64,000 nt of DNA from Leclercia adecarboxylata (GCF_006874705.1 NZ_CP035382.1:4588001-4652000); one strand, 5' to 3'. Shown: positions 10,227 to 19,089, counted from the stretch's first letter. Translations and numbers: made by a program. The notes: generated by a model not told the origin, from the letters alone.

Positions 10227-11186
10227 TCAACGAAGCGACCTCTCTCCTCTCCGGTACGCCGCAGGCGTGGTCGACAGCTGATTGCGGAAGTGATGGCGCA
10301 TGGTCGCTACGCTGCCAAATCCCACCTGTTCAGCAATCCGCTCTATCGACAGCTGGGTGTTCTCCAGTAGATCCTGGCTACGAGTCAGGCGAGCATGAAG
10401 CAACCACTGGGCAGGTGTTTTGCCGGTGGTCGCCGCAAAACGGCGCAGAAAGGTACGGGGACTCATGCCGACAAATTTCGCCAGCGAATCGACGCTGTGC
10501 GGAGCGGCAAGGTTTTCAAGCAGGTAATCAAAGAGCGCGCCAAGCCGGTGGCCCTCATAGGCGACAGGCACCGCCTGCTGGATAAACTGCGCCTGGCCGC
10601 CATCACGATGGGGCGACACCACCAGCCGACGCGCCACCTGGTTAGCCGCCACGCTGCCATAATCCCGGCGCACCAGATGCAGACACAGGTCGATACCCGC
10701 GGCGCTGCCGGCGGAGGTCAGCACATCACCGCTGTCGATATACAATACGTCAGGGGACACCTGAATGGCTGGATAACGCTGCTGCAGCAGGTCGGTGTAA
10801 CGCCAGTGGGTGGTGGCCTGACGATTATCGAGCAACCCTGCGGCGGCCAGCACAAAGACGCCAGAACAAATAGATAAAATTCTCGCCCCACGCTGATGGG
10901 CGGCGACCAGCTGCTCACACAGCGCGGCGGGTACCGGGACATCGGCGCCCCGCCAGCCAGGAACGATAATGGTCCCGGCCTCCGCCAGCAGCTCCAGCCC
11001 GCCGTCGACCACCAGCCGGATGCCGCCCGTGGCGCGCAGCTCCCCCGGTTCGACACCCGCCACCGCAAAGCGATACCAGTGATCCCCCATTTCAGGGCGG
11101 GCAAGGCCAAAAATTTCCACAGCGATGCCGAATTCAAACGTACACAAGCCGTCATAGGCCAGCGCAACCACCAGAGGATTTTTCAT
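10227..11186 (-). CDS. ftrA: FtrA/GlxA-type AraC-family regulator with DJ-1/PfpI domain
   Basis: The 319-residue product joins an N-terminal DJ-1/PfpI (class I amidotransferase-like) domain (about 1-185, with the nucleophile-elbow-like ILSICSGVFVLA) to a C-terminal AraC DNA-binding domain (about 215-315, VGMSPRTFLRRFAATTGKTPAQWL and IAEQVGFGSVATMRHHFR). This architecture is the GlxA/FtrA group of transcription factors; enteric proteins next to a rhodanese gene are usually called FtrA. ATG at 11186 starts at the conserved MKNPLVVALAYDGL; a 21-codon upstream extension is not conserved. It diverges from the rhodanese gene 110 bp away, which is its likely target. Confidence 0.82.
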   Translation of the reverse strand: MKNPLVVALAYDGLCTFEFGIAVEIFGLARPEMGDHWYRFAVAGVEPGELRATGGIRLVVDGGLELLAEAGTIIVPGWRGADVPVPAALCEQLVAAHQRGARILSICSGVFVLAAAGLLDNRQATTHWRYTDLLQQRYPAIQVSPDVLYIDSGDVLTSAGSAAGIDLCLHLVRRDYGSVAANQVARRLVVSPHRDGGQAQFIQQAVPVAYEGHRLGALFDYLLENLAAPHSVDSLAKFVGMSPRTFLRRFAATTGKTPAQWLLHARLTRSQDLLENTQLSIERIAEQVGFGSVATMRHHFRNQLSTTPAAYRRGERSLR

Positions 11187-11295
11187 CACCGCACTCAGGG
11201 TATTTTTGTCATGATCTCGATGGTATATGGCATTTCTGCCAGCTGTCAAAAGCGCGCTGCCGCCGTAGAGTAAAGTCTCAATCCTGGAGGAAAGT

Positions 11296-11691
11296 ATGAG
11301 CTATGTGACTGATTACCCTGCCGCGGCGGCAGAAAACGCGGTGAACCATTTTTTACAGCGACTGAGCGTGGAGACAGATTGTGCCGATGTCTGGAGTGCC
11401 TTCAAAGAGGGGGATACCGATTTTGTGTTGCTGCACGTGGTGGGCAGCCCGGAGATCTTTGCCCGGCGCCATATTCCGGGCGCCCTGCATCTGCCCCATC
11501 GGGAGATCACCGCCCAGCGGATGGCGGAATGGCCAGCCGATACCCTGTTTGTGGTCTACTGCGCCGGGCCGCACTGCAACGGTGCCGATCGCGCGGCGCT
11601 GAAGCTGGCGCAGCTGGGTCGCCCGGTGAAAATTATGATTGGTGGCATGACCGGGTGGGCCGACGAAGGTTTTGCTTTTAACGACCGGTAA
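11296..11691 (+). CDS. Rhodanese-like domain protein
   Basis: A single rhodanese domain of 131 residues. The HIPGALHLPHREI segment and the active-site loop VYCAGPHCNGADRAA with the catalytic cysteine are visible, as is the closing IGGMTGW. Rhodaneses transfer sulfane sulfur or act as redox/sulfur carriers; the acceptor here is unknown. GGAGG lies 7 nt before the ATG. It is divergent from ftrA, which probably activates it. A hairpin ends the unit. Confidence 0.85.
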   Translation: MSYVTDYPAAAAENAVNHFLQRLSVETDCADVWSAFKEGDTDFVLLHVVGSPEIFARRHIPGALHLPHREITAQRMAEWPADTLFVVYCAGPHCNGADRAALKLAQLGRPVKIMIGGMTGWADEGFAFNDR

Positions 11692-11697
11692 AGCAAC

Positions 11698-11726
11698 AGC
11701 GACCCCGTATCATCTGCGGGGTCGCT
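11698..11726. terminator. Bidirectional hairpin between rhodanese and NCS1 permease genes
   Basis: A 10-bp stem (AGCGACCCCG with CGGGGTCGCT) between two convergent genes. No long T-run on either side, so efficiency is uncertain. Confidence 0.5.
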
Positions 11727-11736
11727 GGCACTCCCC

Positions 11737-13173
11737 TTACCTGCCCGTCGCCGGATAGATGGTCTGCTCCGGCAGCACCCGGCGATCAAAACGTCTGAAC
11801 GCATAGTACAGCGCCGCCGTACAGAACCAGCCGATGATCCACGACACGTCATTGTCGGCGAAGATCCACGTTAGGGAGCCGTGATAGAGCGGGTTTTCAA
11901 TGAACGGCAGTTGGATCAGGACACCAACGGCATACACGCTAATCCCAAACATATTCCAGTATCCGTAGCGTTCACGCGGATCGAACAGCGCCGGAATATC
12001 CACCGCTTTACGGGAAATAATAAAATAGTCGGTCAGGCTGATGGCGCTCCACGGCACGAAAAACGCCAGCAGGAACAGCAGGAAATGGGTGAAGTGTTTC
12101 AGGAATGCCGGTTCGCTGAGCAGCGCAATCACGCAGGAGATAGCCACCATCAGCACCACAAAGATCACCCGGCTTCTCTGGCTCAGCGTGGTCTGGTTGC
12201 GGAAACCCGACACGATGGTAGTCAACGACATAAAGCTGCCGTAGGCGTTCAGGGTGGTGAAGGTGATTTTGCCGAAGCAGATCGCAAAATAGATCACCAT
12301 CGCCATCGCCTCGCTTTTGCCCAGCCCGACAATGTAGCTCACCTCATGTCCCTTGAAAGCGCTGCCGGCAATCGCCGCGGTGATCACCCCGAGGGTCATC
12401 GAGGCCTGGGTGCCCAGCACCGTACCGCTGAAGACGGAGAAGAAGGTTTTCACCCCGGAGACGTCTCGCGGCAGATAGCGCGAGTAGTCCGACACGTAGG
12501 GACAAAAGGCGATCTGCCAGGATGAAGAGAGCGACACCGCCAGCAGGAACATCGGCATCGAGAAGTGGTTGTTCTGCGCAATCGCCCCCAGATCGCTGGA
12601 CATCAGCAGGGCGATAAACAGGTACACAAACGCCAGTACGCCCACCACGCTCGCCACCTTGCCGAGCTTGTGGATCACGCGATAGCCCAGCACAGCAATC
12701 ACGATAATGATCGCGCTGAACAGGATCATCCCCGCCACGTTCGATACCGACAGCAGTTTCGCCATCGCCTGTCCGGCCAGCACCGTTCCGCTGGCGGAGA
12801 AGCCAACGTACATCACGCATACCAGCACCAGCGGGATCACCGCCCCCAACACGCCAAACTGAGCGCGGCTGATGATCATCTGCGGCAGGCCCAGACGTGG
12901 CCCCTGCAGGGCATGGAATGACATCACCGTCGCCCCGATCACCTGCCCCACCAGCAGACCAATAATGGACCACACCACATCGCCGCCCAGCACCACCGCC
13001 AGCGCGCCGGTCACAATGGCCGTGATCTGCAGGTTGCCGCCAAACCACAGCGTGAACTGACTGAAGGGGTGACCATGACGTTCATTATCCGGGATGTAAT
13101 CGATGGAGCGCGTTTCCGACAACCGCGTCCCGTTTTTCTTTGACTGCGTTTCTGAAGACGAAAAAGACGACAT
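11737..13173 (-). CDS. NCS1-family purine/cytosine/hydantoin-type permease
   Basis: A 478-residue inner-membrane protein with about 12 hydrophobic segments. The N-terminal FTLWFGGNLQITAIVTGAL and LGLPQMIISRAQFGVLGA stretches are the classic NCS1 (nucleobase:cation symporter 1) signatures. Members import cytosine, purines, allantoin, hydantoins or thiamin; the substrate here cannot be read from sequence. ATG at 13173 (AGAGGAAG ribosome site) is used because the much longer upstream open frame is shadow sequence. It is divergent from ves-ydeP, which suggests a shared regulatory region (13174-13389) and a joint role, perhaps uptake and oxidation of an N-heterocycle; that link is inference. Confidence 0.85.
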   Translation of the reverse strand: MSSFSSSETQSKKNGTRLSETRSIDYIPDNERHGHPFSQFTLWFGGNLQITAIVTGALAVVLGGDVVWSIIGLLVGQVIGATVMSFHALQGPRLGLPQMIISRAQFGVLGAVIPLVLVCVMYVGFSASGTVLAGQAMAKLLSVSNVAGMILFSAIIIVIAVLGYRVIHKLGKVASVVGVLAFVYLFIALLMSSDLGAIAQNNHFSMPMFLLAVSLSSSWQIAFCPYVSDYSRYLPRDVSGVKTFFSVFSGTVLGTQASMTLGVITAAIAGSAFKGHEVSYIVGLGKSEAMAMVIYFAICFGKITFTTLNAYGSFMSLTTIVSGFRNQTTLSQRSRVIFVVLMVAISCVIALLSEPAFLKHFTHFLLFLLAFFVPWSAISLTDYFIISRKAVDIPALFDPRERYGYWNMFGISVYAVGVLIQLPFIENPLYHGSLTWIFADNDVSWIIGWFCTAALYYAFRRFDRRVLPEQTIYPATGR

Positions 13174-13389
13174 AGCTTCCTCTCTGAATGGATAATGAAT
13201 GACCGCCAGACACCCTGCCTGCGTCAGGGCAACGCCACATGACAGATCATGTATATACAACCATTGACATCTGCCGACACGAATCTGATGATGGATTTGT
13301 GAACTGAACTGTGAATAATTTGTAATTATTTTGAAAATTATCTGTAGCACATATGAATCATTAACCACCACAATCAGGGTCAGACGGAC

Positions 13390-13962
13390 ATGATTACCCC
13401 CTTTACGCTTGCTTCCCTGCCGGTCACCCCGTGGAAAAACGGGGCGGGCGAAACCCGGGAAATTGTCAGTATTCCCTCGGCGGATGCCCCCTTTCTGTGG
13501 CGAGCCAGCATCGCTACGCTCGGCCAGGATGGACCTTTCTCCCTCTTCCCAGGTGTCGACCGGGTGATTATGCTGCTCGGCGGTTCCGGGCTGTGGCTGC
13601 GCGGCGACGACCTGCTGCACCGCCTTGAGCCCGGCGTACCCTGGGCCTTTCCTGGCGAGTGGCCGCTTGCCAGCGAGGGTGTCACCGGGCCGGGCCTGGA
13701 TTTTAATGTCATGACCCAGCGCAGCCGGGCCCGCGCGCAGGTGACCATTGCCACCAGCGCTCTGCGACCCGGGGCGGAGGGCATCGCATATGTGCTGAAC
13801 GGTCACTGGCAGTTAGCCGGAAATCATTGTTCGCCTGCCAGCGGGATCTGGTGGCAGGGGGAGACGCCGGGCGAGCTTGTGCCACACTCAGAGGAGGCGT
13901 CGCTGCTGCTGGCGGAGATCCGCCGTCATGATGAGAGAACAGACAGGAGTGCAGATGAGTAA
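13390..13962 (+). CDS. ves: HutD/Ves family cupin-like protein
   Basis: A 190-residue protein starting with the family signature LPVTPWKNGAGETREI. HutD/Ves proteins are double-stranded beta-helix proteins of unclear biochemical role; HutD occurs in histidine-utilisation operons, and E. coli Ves is reported as stress- and cold-inducible. Here the gene leads a two-gene operon with the YdeP-type molybdoenzyme (8-nt overlap at 13955-13962) and is divergent from the NCS1 permease. The name ves is used for similarity only; orthology with E. coli ves is not proven, because the context differs. Confidence 0.75.
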   Translation: MITPFTLASLPVTPWKNGAGETREIVSIPSADAPFLWRASIATLGQDGPFSLFPGVDRVIMLLGGSGLWLRGDDLLHRLEPGVPWAFPGEWPLASEGVTGPGLDFNVMTQRSRARAQVTIATSALRPGAEGIAYVLNGHWQLAGNHCSPASGIWWQGETPGELVPHSEEASLLLAEIRRHDERTDRSADE

Positions 13963-16228
13963 CAACAGACGAGCGGTTCCCGGGATCCGCCATTACGCCG
14001 GGCCGGCGGGCGGCTGGGGAGCCTTAAAAGCCACGGCCATTGCCGTGCGCACGCAGATGGATGCCTTTGACGCCCCCGCCATCCTGCTGCGCACCAACCA
14101 GCCCGACGGCTTTGACTGCCCGGGCTGCGCCTGGCCGGACAAAGAGCACAAGTCCACCTTTCAGTTTTGCGAGAACGGCGCCAAGGCGGTGACCTGGGAA
14201 GCGACCACGAAGCGCGTTACTCCTGAATTTTTCGCGGAGCACACCGTCAGCACCCTGTGGGCGAAAAGCGATTTTGAGCTGGAGGGCTATGGCCGTCTGA
14301 CCCATCCCATGAAGTACGATCCGCAGAGCGACACCTTTCGCCCGGTAGAGTGGGACGAGGCCTTTGCCCGTATCGGTGAGGTACTGCGCAGCCTGGCGCC
14401 GAATCAGGTGGAGTTTTACACCTCCGGGCGCGCCTCGAACGAAGCCGCGTTCCTGTATCAGCTGTTTGCCCGCGAACTGGGCACCAATAACTTCCCCGAC
14501 TGCTCCAACATGTGCCATCAGGCCACCAGTGTCGGTCTGCCCCGCTCCATCGGCATTGGTAAAGGCACCGTCTCGCTGGAGGATTTTGACCACACCGAGC
14601 TGGTGATCTCCATCGGCCATAACCCGGGCACTAACCACCCGCGGATGATGGGTACCCTGCACGAGCTTGCCCGCCGGGGCGTGCCGATTATCGTCTTTAA
14701 CCCGCTGCGCGAAACCGCCCTGGAGCGCTTCGCCGATCCGCAAAACGTCCGCGAGATGGCGACGTACAGCGCCACCGATATCGCCTCAACCTACTATCAG
14801 GTGAAAGCCGGGGGCGACGCCGCCGCGTTAAAGGGGATCGCCAAACACTTGCTGGTGCTGGACGCGCTGGATCGCGACTTTATCGCCACCCAGACCCAGG
14901 GGTTCGCGGAGTTTGCCGCCGACATCGCCGCCACTACCTGGGAGGCCATCGAACGCGAGTCCGGGCTCAGCCGCGCCGATCTGGAGAACGTGGCGCAGAT
15001 CTACGCCAAATCCCACGCCACCATCATCACCTACGGCATGGGGATCACCCAGCACAACAAGGGCACCGCCAACGTGCGCCTGATTGCCGACCTGCTGTTG
15101 CTGCGCGGCAATATCGGCAAGCCCGGAGCAGGTATTTGCCCGCTGCGCGGCCACTCCAACGTGCAGGGTAACCGCACGGTGGGGATCACCGAAAAACCGA
15201 CCACCGCCTTCCTCAACCGGCTGGGCGAGGTGTTTGGCTTTACGCCGCCGGCCGCCCACGGCCACGACGCGGTGCAGGCCGCCCAGGCGATGATCGACGG
15301 CGAGGCCAAAGCGCTGCTCTGCCTCGGGGGCAATTTTGCCGTAGCGATGCCCGATCATGACAAGGCTTTCCCGGCGTTCAAAAGCCTCGATCTCAGCGTA
15401 CATGTTGCCACCAAGCTGAACCGCACCCACCTGCTTGTCGGCAAAGAGACGTATCTGCTGCCCTGCCTCGGGCGCACCGAGCTGGACATACAGCGCAGCG
15501 GCCAGCAGTCGATCACCGTGGAAGATTCCATGTCGATGGTGCATGCCTCCAGCGGGAAGCTGAAACCGGCCTCGCCGTGGCTGCGCTCGGAGCCGGCCAT
15601 TGTCGCCGGGATAGCCCACGCCACCCTGACGAACAGTAAAACAGACTGGCTGGCGCTGGTGGCCGATTACGATCGCATCCGCGACCGGATCGAACAGACT
15701 CTTCCCGGCTTTGAGAACTTCAATGAACGGATCCGTATTCCCGGCGGATTCCGCATGCCGCTGCCGCCTACCGAGCGCGTCTGGCCTACCGCCAGCGGCA
15801 AGGCGATGTTCTCCCTGTTTGACGGCGTAACGGAGAACAGCCCGGGGGAAGGTGAAAACGTGCTGCGCCTGGTCACCCTGCGCAGTCACGACCAGTACAA
15901 CACCACCATCTACGCCCTGGACGATCGCTATCGTGGGGTGTTTGGTCGCCGCGACGTGTTGTTTATGAATGAAGAGGATATGCAGCAGCTGGGGCTGGAG
16001 CATGGCGACCGGGTGGATATCACCACCGCCCTGCCCGACAGTCGGCAGCGCCTCGACGACATCACCCTGGTGGCCTACAGCATTGCGCCGGGCACGGTGG
16101 CTGCCTACTACCCGGAGGCTAACGTGCTGGTTCCGCTCAATTATCTTGATAAGGAGAGCGGCACGCCATCGTATAAATCGGTGCCGGTACGTATCACCCT
16201 GCGTTCAAAAGAGATGAGGACGCTATAG
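13955..16228 (+). CDS. FdhF/YdeP-family molybdopterin oxidoreductase
   Basis: A 757-residue bis-MGD molybdopterin protein of the YdeP type (E. coli YdeP is about the same length). Features: an N-terminal DCPGCAWPD segment, NNFPDCSNMCHQATSVGL where formate dehydrogenases carry the Mo-ligating Sec/Cys, IGHNPGTNHPRMM, YGMGITQHNKGT, RGNIGKPGAGICPLRGHSNVQG, and the C-terminal molydop-binding domain (LRSHDQYNTTIY). ATG at 13955 with AGGAG is chosen; it overlaps the ves stop. No Tat signal is evident, so it is probably cytoplasmic. YdeP in E. coli contributes to acid resistance, but its substrate is unknown. The operon with ves and the divergent NCS1 permease suggests oxidation of an imported compound. 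Confidence 0.85.
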   Translation: MSNNRRAVPGIRHYAGPAGGWGALKATAIAVRTQMDAFDAPAILLRTNQPDGFDCPGCAWPDKEHKSTFQFCENGAKAVTWEATTKRVTPEFFAEHTVSTLWAKSDFELEGYGRLTHPMKYDPQSDTFRPVEWDEAFARIGEVLRSLAPNQVEFYTSGRASNEAAFLYQLFARELGTNNFPDCSNMCHQATSVGLPRSIGIGKGTVSLEDFDHTELVISIGHNPGTNHPRMMGTLHELARRGVPIIVFNPLRETALERFADPQNVREMATYSATDIASTYYQVKAGGDAAALKGIAKHLLVLDALDRDFIATQTQGFAEFAADIAATTWEAIERESGLSRADLENVAQIYAKSHATIITYGMGITQHNKGTANVRLIADLLLLRGNIGKPGAGICPLRGHSNVQGNRTVGITEKPTTAFLNRLGEVFGFTPPAAHGHDAVQAAQAMIDGEAKALLCLGGNFAVAMPDHDKAFPAFKSLDLSVHVATKLNRTHLLVGKETYLLPCLGRTELDIQRSGQQSITVEDSMSMVHASSGKLKPASPWLRSEPAIVAGIAHATLTNSKTDWLALVADYDRIRDRIEQTLPGFENFNERIRIPGGFRMPLPPTERVWPTASGKAMFSLFDGVTENSPGEGENVLRLVTLRSHDQYNTTIYALDDRYRGVFGRRDVLFMNEEDMQQLGLEHGDRVDITTALPDSRQRLDDITLVAYSIAPGTVAAYYPEANVLVPLNYLDKESGTPSYKSVPVRITLRSKEMRTL

Positions 16229-16267
16229 CGCGCCATGCGCATTAAACAGGCAAAGGTGTCTTCGCGT

Positions 16268-16310
16268 AGACAGATTGTCTTATTTGGTTCATGCTAAGAC
16301 TATATCAGTC
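16268..16310 (+). promoter_or_regulatory. Promoter/operator of the Xre-RES toxin-antitoxin operon
   Basis: TTGTCT (16275-16280) and a GACTAT -10 candidate (16298-16303) with a 17-bp spacer lie 32 bp before the antitoxin ATG. The -35 is embedded in AGACA-GAT-TGTCT (16268-16280) and the -10 in GACT-ATATC-AGTC (16298-16310). Two short palindromes over the promoter suit autorepression by the HTH antitoxin or its complex. Confidence 0.5.
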
Positions 16311-16334
16311 ACGCTGAGCTGAGGGAGCGATCAC

Positions 16335-16742
16335 ATGACGAAGCACCTGAACCTTAACTCTGAAGCCCGCGGCGATCGCGATCTCATCGCCATCAGAGCT
16401 GCAATGAACATTCTGGATAAATGGGGCTGCTCGACAGAGCAACAGCAGAACATTCTGCAACTCTCCAGAGCGGCGCTCTACAAATACCGCCAGAAAGAGA
16501 CGAAGACGGCCTCGCTGACTCACGATCAGTTAACCCGGATCAGCTACCTGCTGAATATGCACTCGGCGCTGCGGATCGTGTTCAGCAACCCCGAGAACGT
16601 CTACGGGTTTATGTCCATGGCAAATCATAATGCTTACTTCAATGGAGCAACGCCATTGTCCCTGATTGAGGGGGGGGAGTTCGGCAACCTGCATGAAGTC
16701 GCCAAGCGGGTTGATGTCCTGCGCGGAGGCCTGTCCGGATGA
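16335..16742 (+). CDS. Xre/MbcA/ParS-family antitoxin (DUF2384)
   Basis: A 135-residue protein with an N-terminal Xre-like helix-turn-helix (about 15-70: ILDKWGCSTEQQQNILQLSRAAL) and a C-terminal toxin-binding domain (about 80-133) ending with NAYFNGATPLSLIEGGE and EVAKRVDVLRGG, the typical DUF2384 closing motif. It neutralises the RES toxin encoded next and probably represses the operon. GGGAG precedes the ATG. The stop overlaps the toxin start as ATGA, so they are translationally coupled. Confidence 0.88.
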   Translation: MTKHLNLNSEARGDRDLIAIRAAMNILDKWGCSTEQQQNILQLSRAALYKYRQKETKTASLTHDQLTRISYLLNMHSALRIVFSNPENVYGFMSMANHNAYFNGATPLSLIEGGEFGNLHEVAKRVDVLRGGLSG

Positions 16743-17428
16743 TCCATCCTGAGATCCCCAGAACGGCACAAACTCCCATCAAAGGCTACCGCCTGCTCCA
16801 TACCAAGTACCCTGCCATTTACGTGTTCGAGGACGTTGCCACCCCGGAAGAGTTTGACGTTCTCTATGACATCCAGAAATTAACCAATCCACGCCTGTCG
16901 CAGGAAGTGGGAAATCTGGCGCTGCTGCCTCGCGAGGAGTGGGTGCTGGGGATCCGCGGCGCACATTATGCAATGGCGGCCTTCACCCATATCAACCCCG
17001 ACGGCAGCCGCTTTTCGAATGGCGATTTTGGCGTCTACTATCTCGGGAACAGCCAGGAAACGGCGCTGGCCGAAGTGGTCTATCATTGCCGGCGCTACTG
17101 GCAGAACGTGCCTGAACTGAAGTTCGAACGGTTCGAGTACCGTTGTCTGGAGACGGAGCTGAGCGGCTCGTCCTTTGCCGATATCACCGGCCTGCCGGAT
17201 ACGCACCCCTGGTACCATCCAACGGACTACCGCGCACCGCAACAGCTGGGCGCAAGCCTGCGCGTCGCGGGTGAGACCGGCATAACATACCGCTCGGTTC
17301 GCCACCGGGAAGGTATTTGCTGGGCACTGCTAACCCCGAAACCTATCACCAGCATTATTCAGACCTCCCTGCACCAAATCATCTGGGACAAAGGCATGGT
17401 CAGCGTCGGGCTGGTGACGCCTACGTAA
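16739..17428 (+). CDS. RES-domain toxin
   Basis: A 229-residue RES-family protein. GYRLLHTKYP near residue 17, RFSNGDFGVYYLG and SQETALAEV near residue 90-115 are the conserved Arg, Ser/Tyr and Glu motifs of the ADP-ribosyltransferase-like RES fold. Characterised members degrade cellular NAD+ (phosphorolysis or hydrolysis) and stop growth. Gene order antitoxin-toxin with a 4-nt overlap matches known Xre-RES modules. The domain is complete, so the module looks functional. Confidence 0.88.
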   Translation: MIHPEIPRTAQTPIKGYRLLHTKYPAIYVFEDVATPEEFDVLYDIQKLTNPRLSQEVGNLALLPREEWVLGIRGAHYAMAAFTHINPDGSRFSNGDFGVYYLGNSQETALAEVVYHCRRYWQNVPELKFERFEYRCLETELSGSSFADITGLPDTHPWYHPTDYRAPQQLGASLRVAGETGITYRSVRHREGICWALLTPKPITSIIQTSLHQIIWDKGMVSVGLVTPT

Positions 17429-17437
17429 GAGCAATAT

Positions 17438-17839
17438 TCAGGCATTATCACCATCTAAAAGCGAAGTGCCGTAAGAGTTGTCGATGGTGCAGAGCCAACG
17501 GTCATTTTCCAGGCGGAAGACATAGGTTGCCCGACGCGTTATCTCAGCAGTTCCACCCAGTTCATCCGGATAAAAAAGCTGGGTTTCCATGATCACCAGC
17601 GCATCTCCGCCGCCTTCGATGATCTGCATTTCGCCCTGTTTGACGATGAGCCGATCCTGAAAATAGTCCGAGATAGAGATAAACGCGCTGCGGATATTGT
17701 TTTTGCCCTTAACGATCGTACCGGGCTTAACCACCAGCACGGCGTCTTCAGCGTAATACTCCATCAACGAATCGAAATCTTTGGCTGTGATCGCCCTGTC
17801 ACAGGCCTTAATGATCTGGCGAAGCGGATGTTCGTTCAT
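17438..17839 (-). CDS. SnoaL/NTF2-like protein (SgcJ/EcaC type)
   Basis: A 133-residue single-domain protein with the NTF2-like pattern: an N-terminal helix (ACDRAITAKDFDSLMEYYAEDAVLV), a G-rich turn (KPGTIVKGKNNIRSAF) and four to five beta strands ending in DNRWLCTIDNSYGTSL. Such alpha+beta cone proteins bind small molecules or act as isomerases, but no activity can be assigned. ATG at 17839 follows AGGAG by 8 nt. Unlinked to its neighbours as far as can be seen; a REP element follows upstream. Confidence 0.7.
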   Translation of the reverse strand: MNEHPLRQIIKACDRAITAKDFDSLMEYYAEDAVLVVKPGTIVKGKNNIRSAFISISDYFQDRLIVKQGEMQIIEGGGDALVIMETQLFYPDELGGTAEITRRATYVFRLENDRWLCTIDNSYGTSLLDGDNA

Positions 17840-17898
17840 GTGCTTTTCTCCTGGTGAGTGGCTGCCTGTATTCACTCTATCATCAGACGGCGCAATGT

Positions 17899-17930
17899 GT
17901 AGGCCGGGCAAGCGAAGCGCCCCCGGCATG
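17899..17930. repeat. REP element
   Basis: GTAGGCCGGGCAAGCGAAGCG followed by CCCCCGGCATG: the enteric repetitive extragenic palindrome, lying between the NTF2-like gene and azlD. Confidence 0.85.
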
Positions 17931-17947
17931 CCTTTACTATTCAAAGA

Positions 17948-18271
17948 TTAATGCGCCAATAAATACCCCGCCGCGCAAAACGCCACTACCCCGGCAATGA
18001 CCGTGGCAAATAACCCGCGGGTCAGAATGCCCACCAGCGTGGCAAATCCCGCCGCCAGCAGCGAAATGCTGATCCCGGAATCGGTCATCGCGGGCTTGCT
18101 CAACAGTTCAGCGGCGACCAGGGCGGCCATGATGGCGGTGGGGATAAAGCTCAGCCACTGTAATAGCACATCCGGCAGACGGAAGCGGGACAGCAATAAC
18201 ACCGGCACGGTACGCATCAGAGCGGTGACCAGCGCCGAGGCGAGAATGGTCAGCAGAATATGTCGTTCCAT
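17948..18271 (-). CDS. azlD: Branched-chain amino-acid exporter small subunit AzlD
   Basis: A 107-residue hydrophobic protein with about four membrane segments (LSFIPTAIMAALVAAEL and FATLVGILTRGLFATVIAGVVAF are visible). It matches the AzlD/YgaH family, the small partner of AzlC in LIV-E type exporters of branched-chain amino acids. ATG at 18271 begins one base after the azlC stop, so the pair is an operon. Confidence 0.85.
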   Translation of the reverse strand: MERHILLTILASALVTALMRTVPVLLLSRFRLPDVLLQWLSFIPTAIMAALVAAELLSKPAMTDSGISISLLAAGFATLVGILTRGLFATVIAGVVAFCAAGYLLAH

Positions 18272-18272
18272 C

Positions 18273-19007
18273 TTATTTTCCTTTCCGGGTGCGTAACAGC
18301 AGCGTCGCCAGGGTCGCGGCAAGGGAGGCGGCCACAATCACCACCAGACTGAGCGAGCCATTCCCGGCAGTTAACAGCGTAATGACCACCGCGACAGCGA
18401 TATTGATGGTTTCGAGTACCTTTCTGCGGCTGGCGAACCACATCATCAGGATCAGGCCGATAAACATCGACACCAGGCTAAAGCCCAGCCCCTCCATCAG
18501 CGATGCAGGCAGCGTGGTCGCCAGCCAGGCACCGGTCACGCAGGCGATGATCCAGTTCAGCCAGGCAGTCACGTTCAGGCCCAGCATCCAGGCATAGCTG
18601 ATGTTGCCCTGTGGGCTGGCGCGCTGAACCGCCACGCCAAAGGTTTCGTCCGTCAGCAGCAGCCCGCTGACCACTTTTTGCAGCGTGGTGTAGTCGCGAA
18701 AAAAGACGCTCATGGAGGAGCTCATCAGCAGGTAGCGCAGGTTCACCAGCAGCACGCTCAGCACCACGGATGCCATTTCGGCTCCCGCCGCCCACAGAGA
18801 GTAAAACAGAAACTGCGCCGACCCGGCGTAGAGGGCACTGGCCAGCAGGGCAATTTGTCCGGTGGTAAAACCCGAGAGCGTGCCGATCGCCCCGGCGGCA
18901 AAGCCAATGCTCCAGTAGCCCGCAATGGTCGGGATACAGGCGGCAATACCGGCCCGAAATTCGCCCGTCGCGGACGCGGGGTGCCCGGTATTTATCTTCG
19001 TTAACAT
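18273..19007 (-). CDS. azlC: Branched-chain amino-acid exporter large subunit AzlC
   Basis: A 244-residue AzlC/YgaZ-family inner-membrane protein with about six membrane segments. Typical motifs: AGIAACIPTIAGYWSIGFAAG near the N-terminus, YAGSAQFLFYSL and NLRYLLMSSSMS. With AzlD it forms an exporter for valine or other branched-chain amino acids (known of the family; substrate here inferred). ATG at 19007 with GGGAAG is chosen over a 50-codon upstream open extension that lacks homology. Confidence 0.87.
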   Translation of the reverse strand: MLTKINTGHPASATGEFRAGIAACIPTIAGYWSIGFAAGAIGTLSGFTTGQIALLASALYAGSAQFLFYSLWAAGAEMASVVLSVLLVNLRYLLMSSSMSVFFRDYTTLQKVVSGLLLTDETFGVAVQRASPQGNISYAWMLGLNVTAWLNWIIACVTGAWLATTLPASLMEGLGFSLVSMFIGLILMMWFASRRKVLETINIAVAVVITLLTAGNGSLSLVVIVAASLAATLATLLLRTRKGK

Positions 19008-19089
19008 TATTGCTTCCCTTGTATTGCTTAGTGCGATAACTATCTTAAGAATCAACACCAAAAGCCAGAGTAAAAATGAGATCTGGTTT

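Noticed and set aside
13174..13806. N-terminal extension of the NCS1 permease to 689 codons
   Set aside because: The extension is antisense to ves, and a strong ribosome site precedes ATG 13173, which gives the normal NCS1 length.
14828..16003. 391-codon minus-strand ORF inside the YdeP-type gene
   Set aside because: Antisense shadow; no ribosome site or recognisable domain.
17438..17839. Second iacI copy
   Set aside because: Same broad NTF2-like fold as iacI, but the sequence is not close and it lies far from the iac operon.
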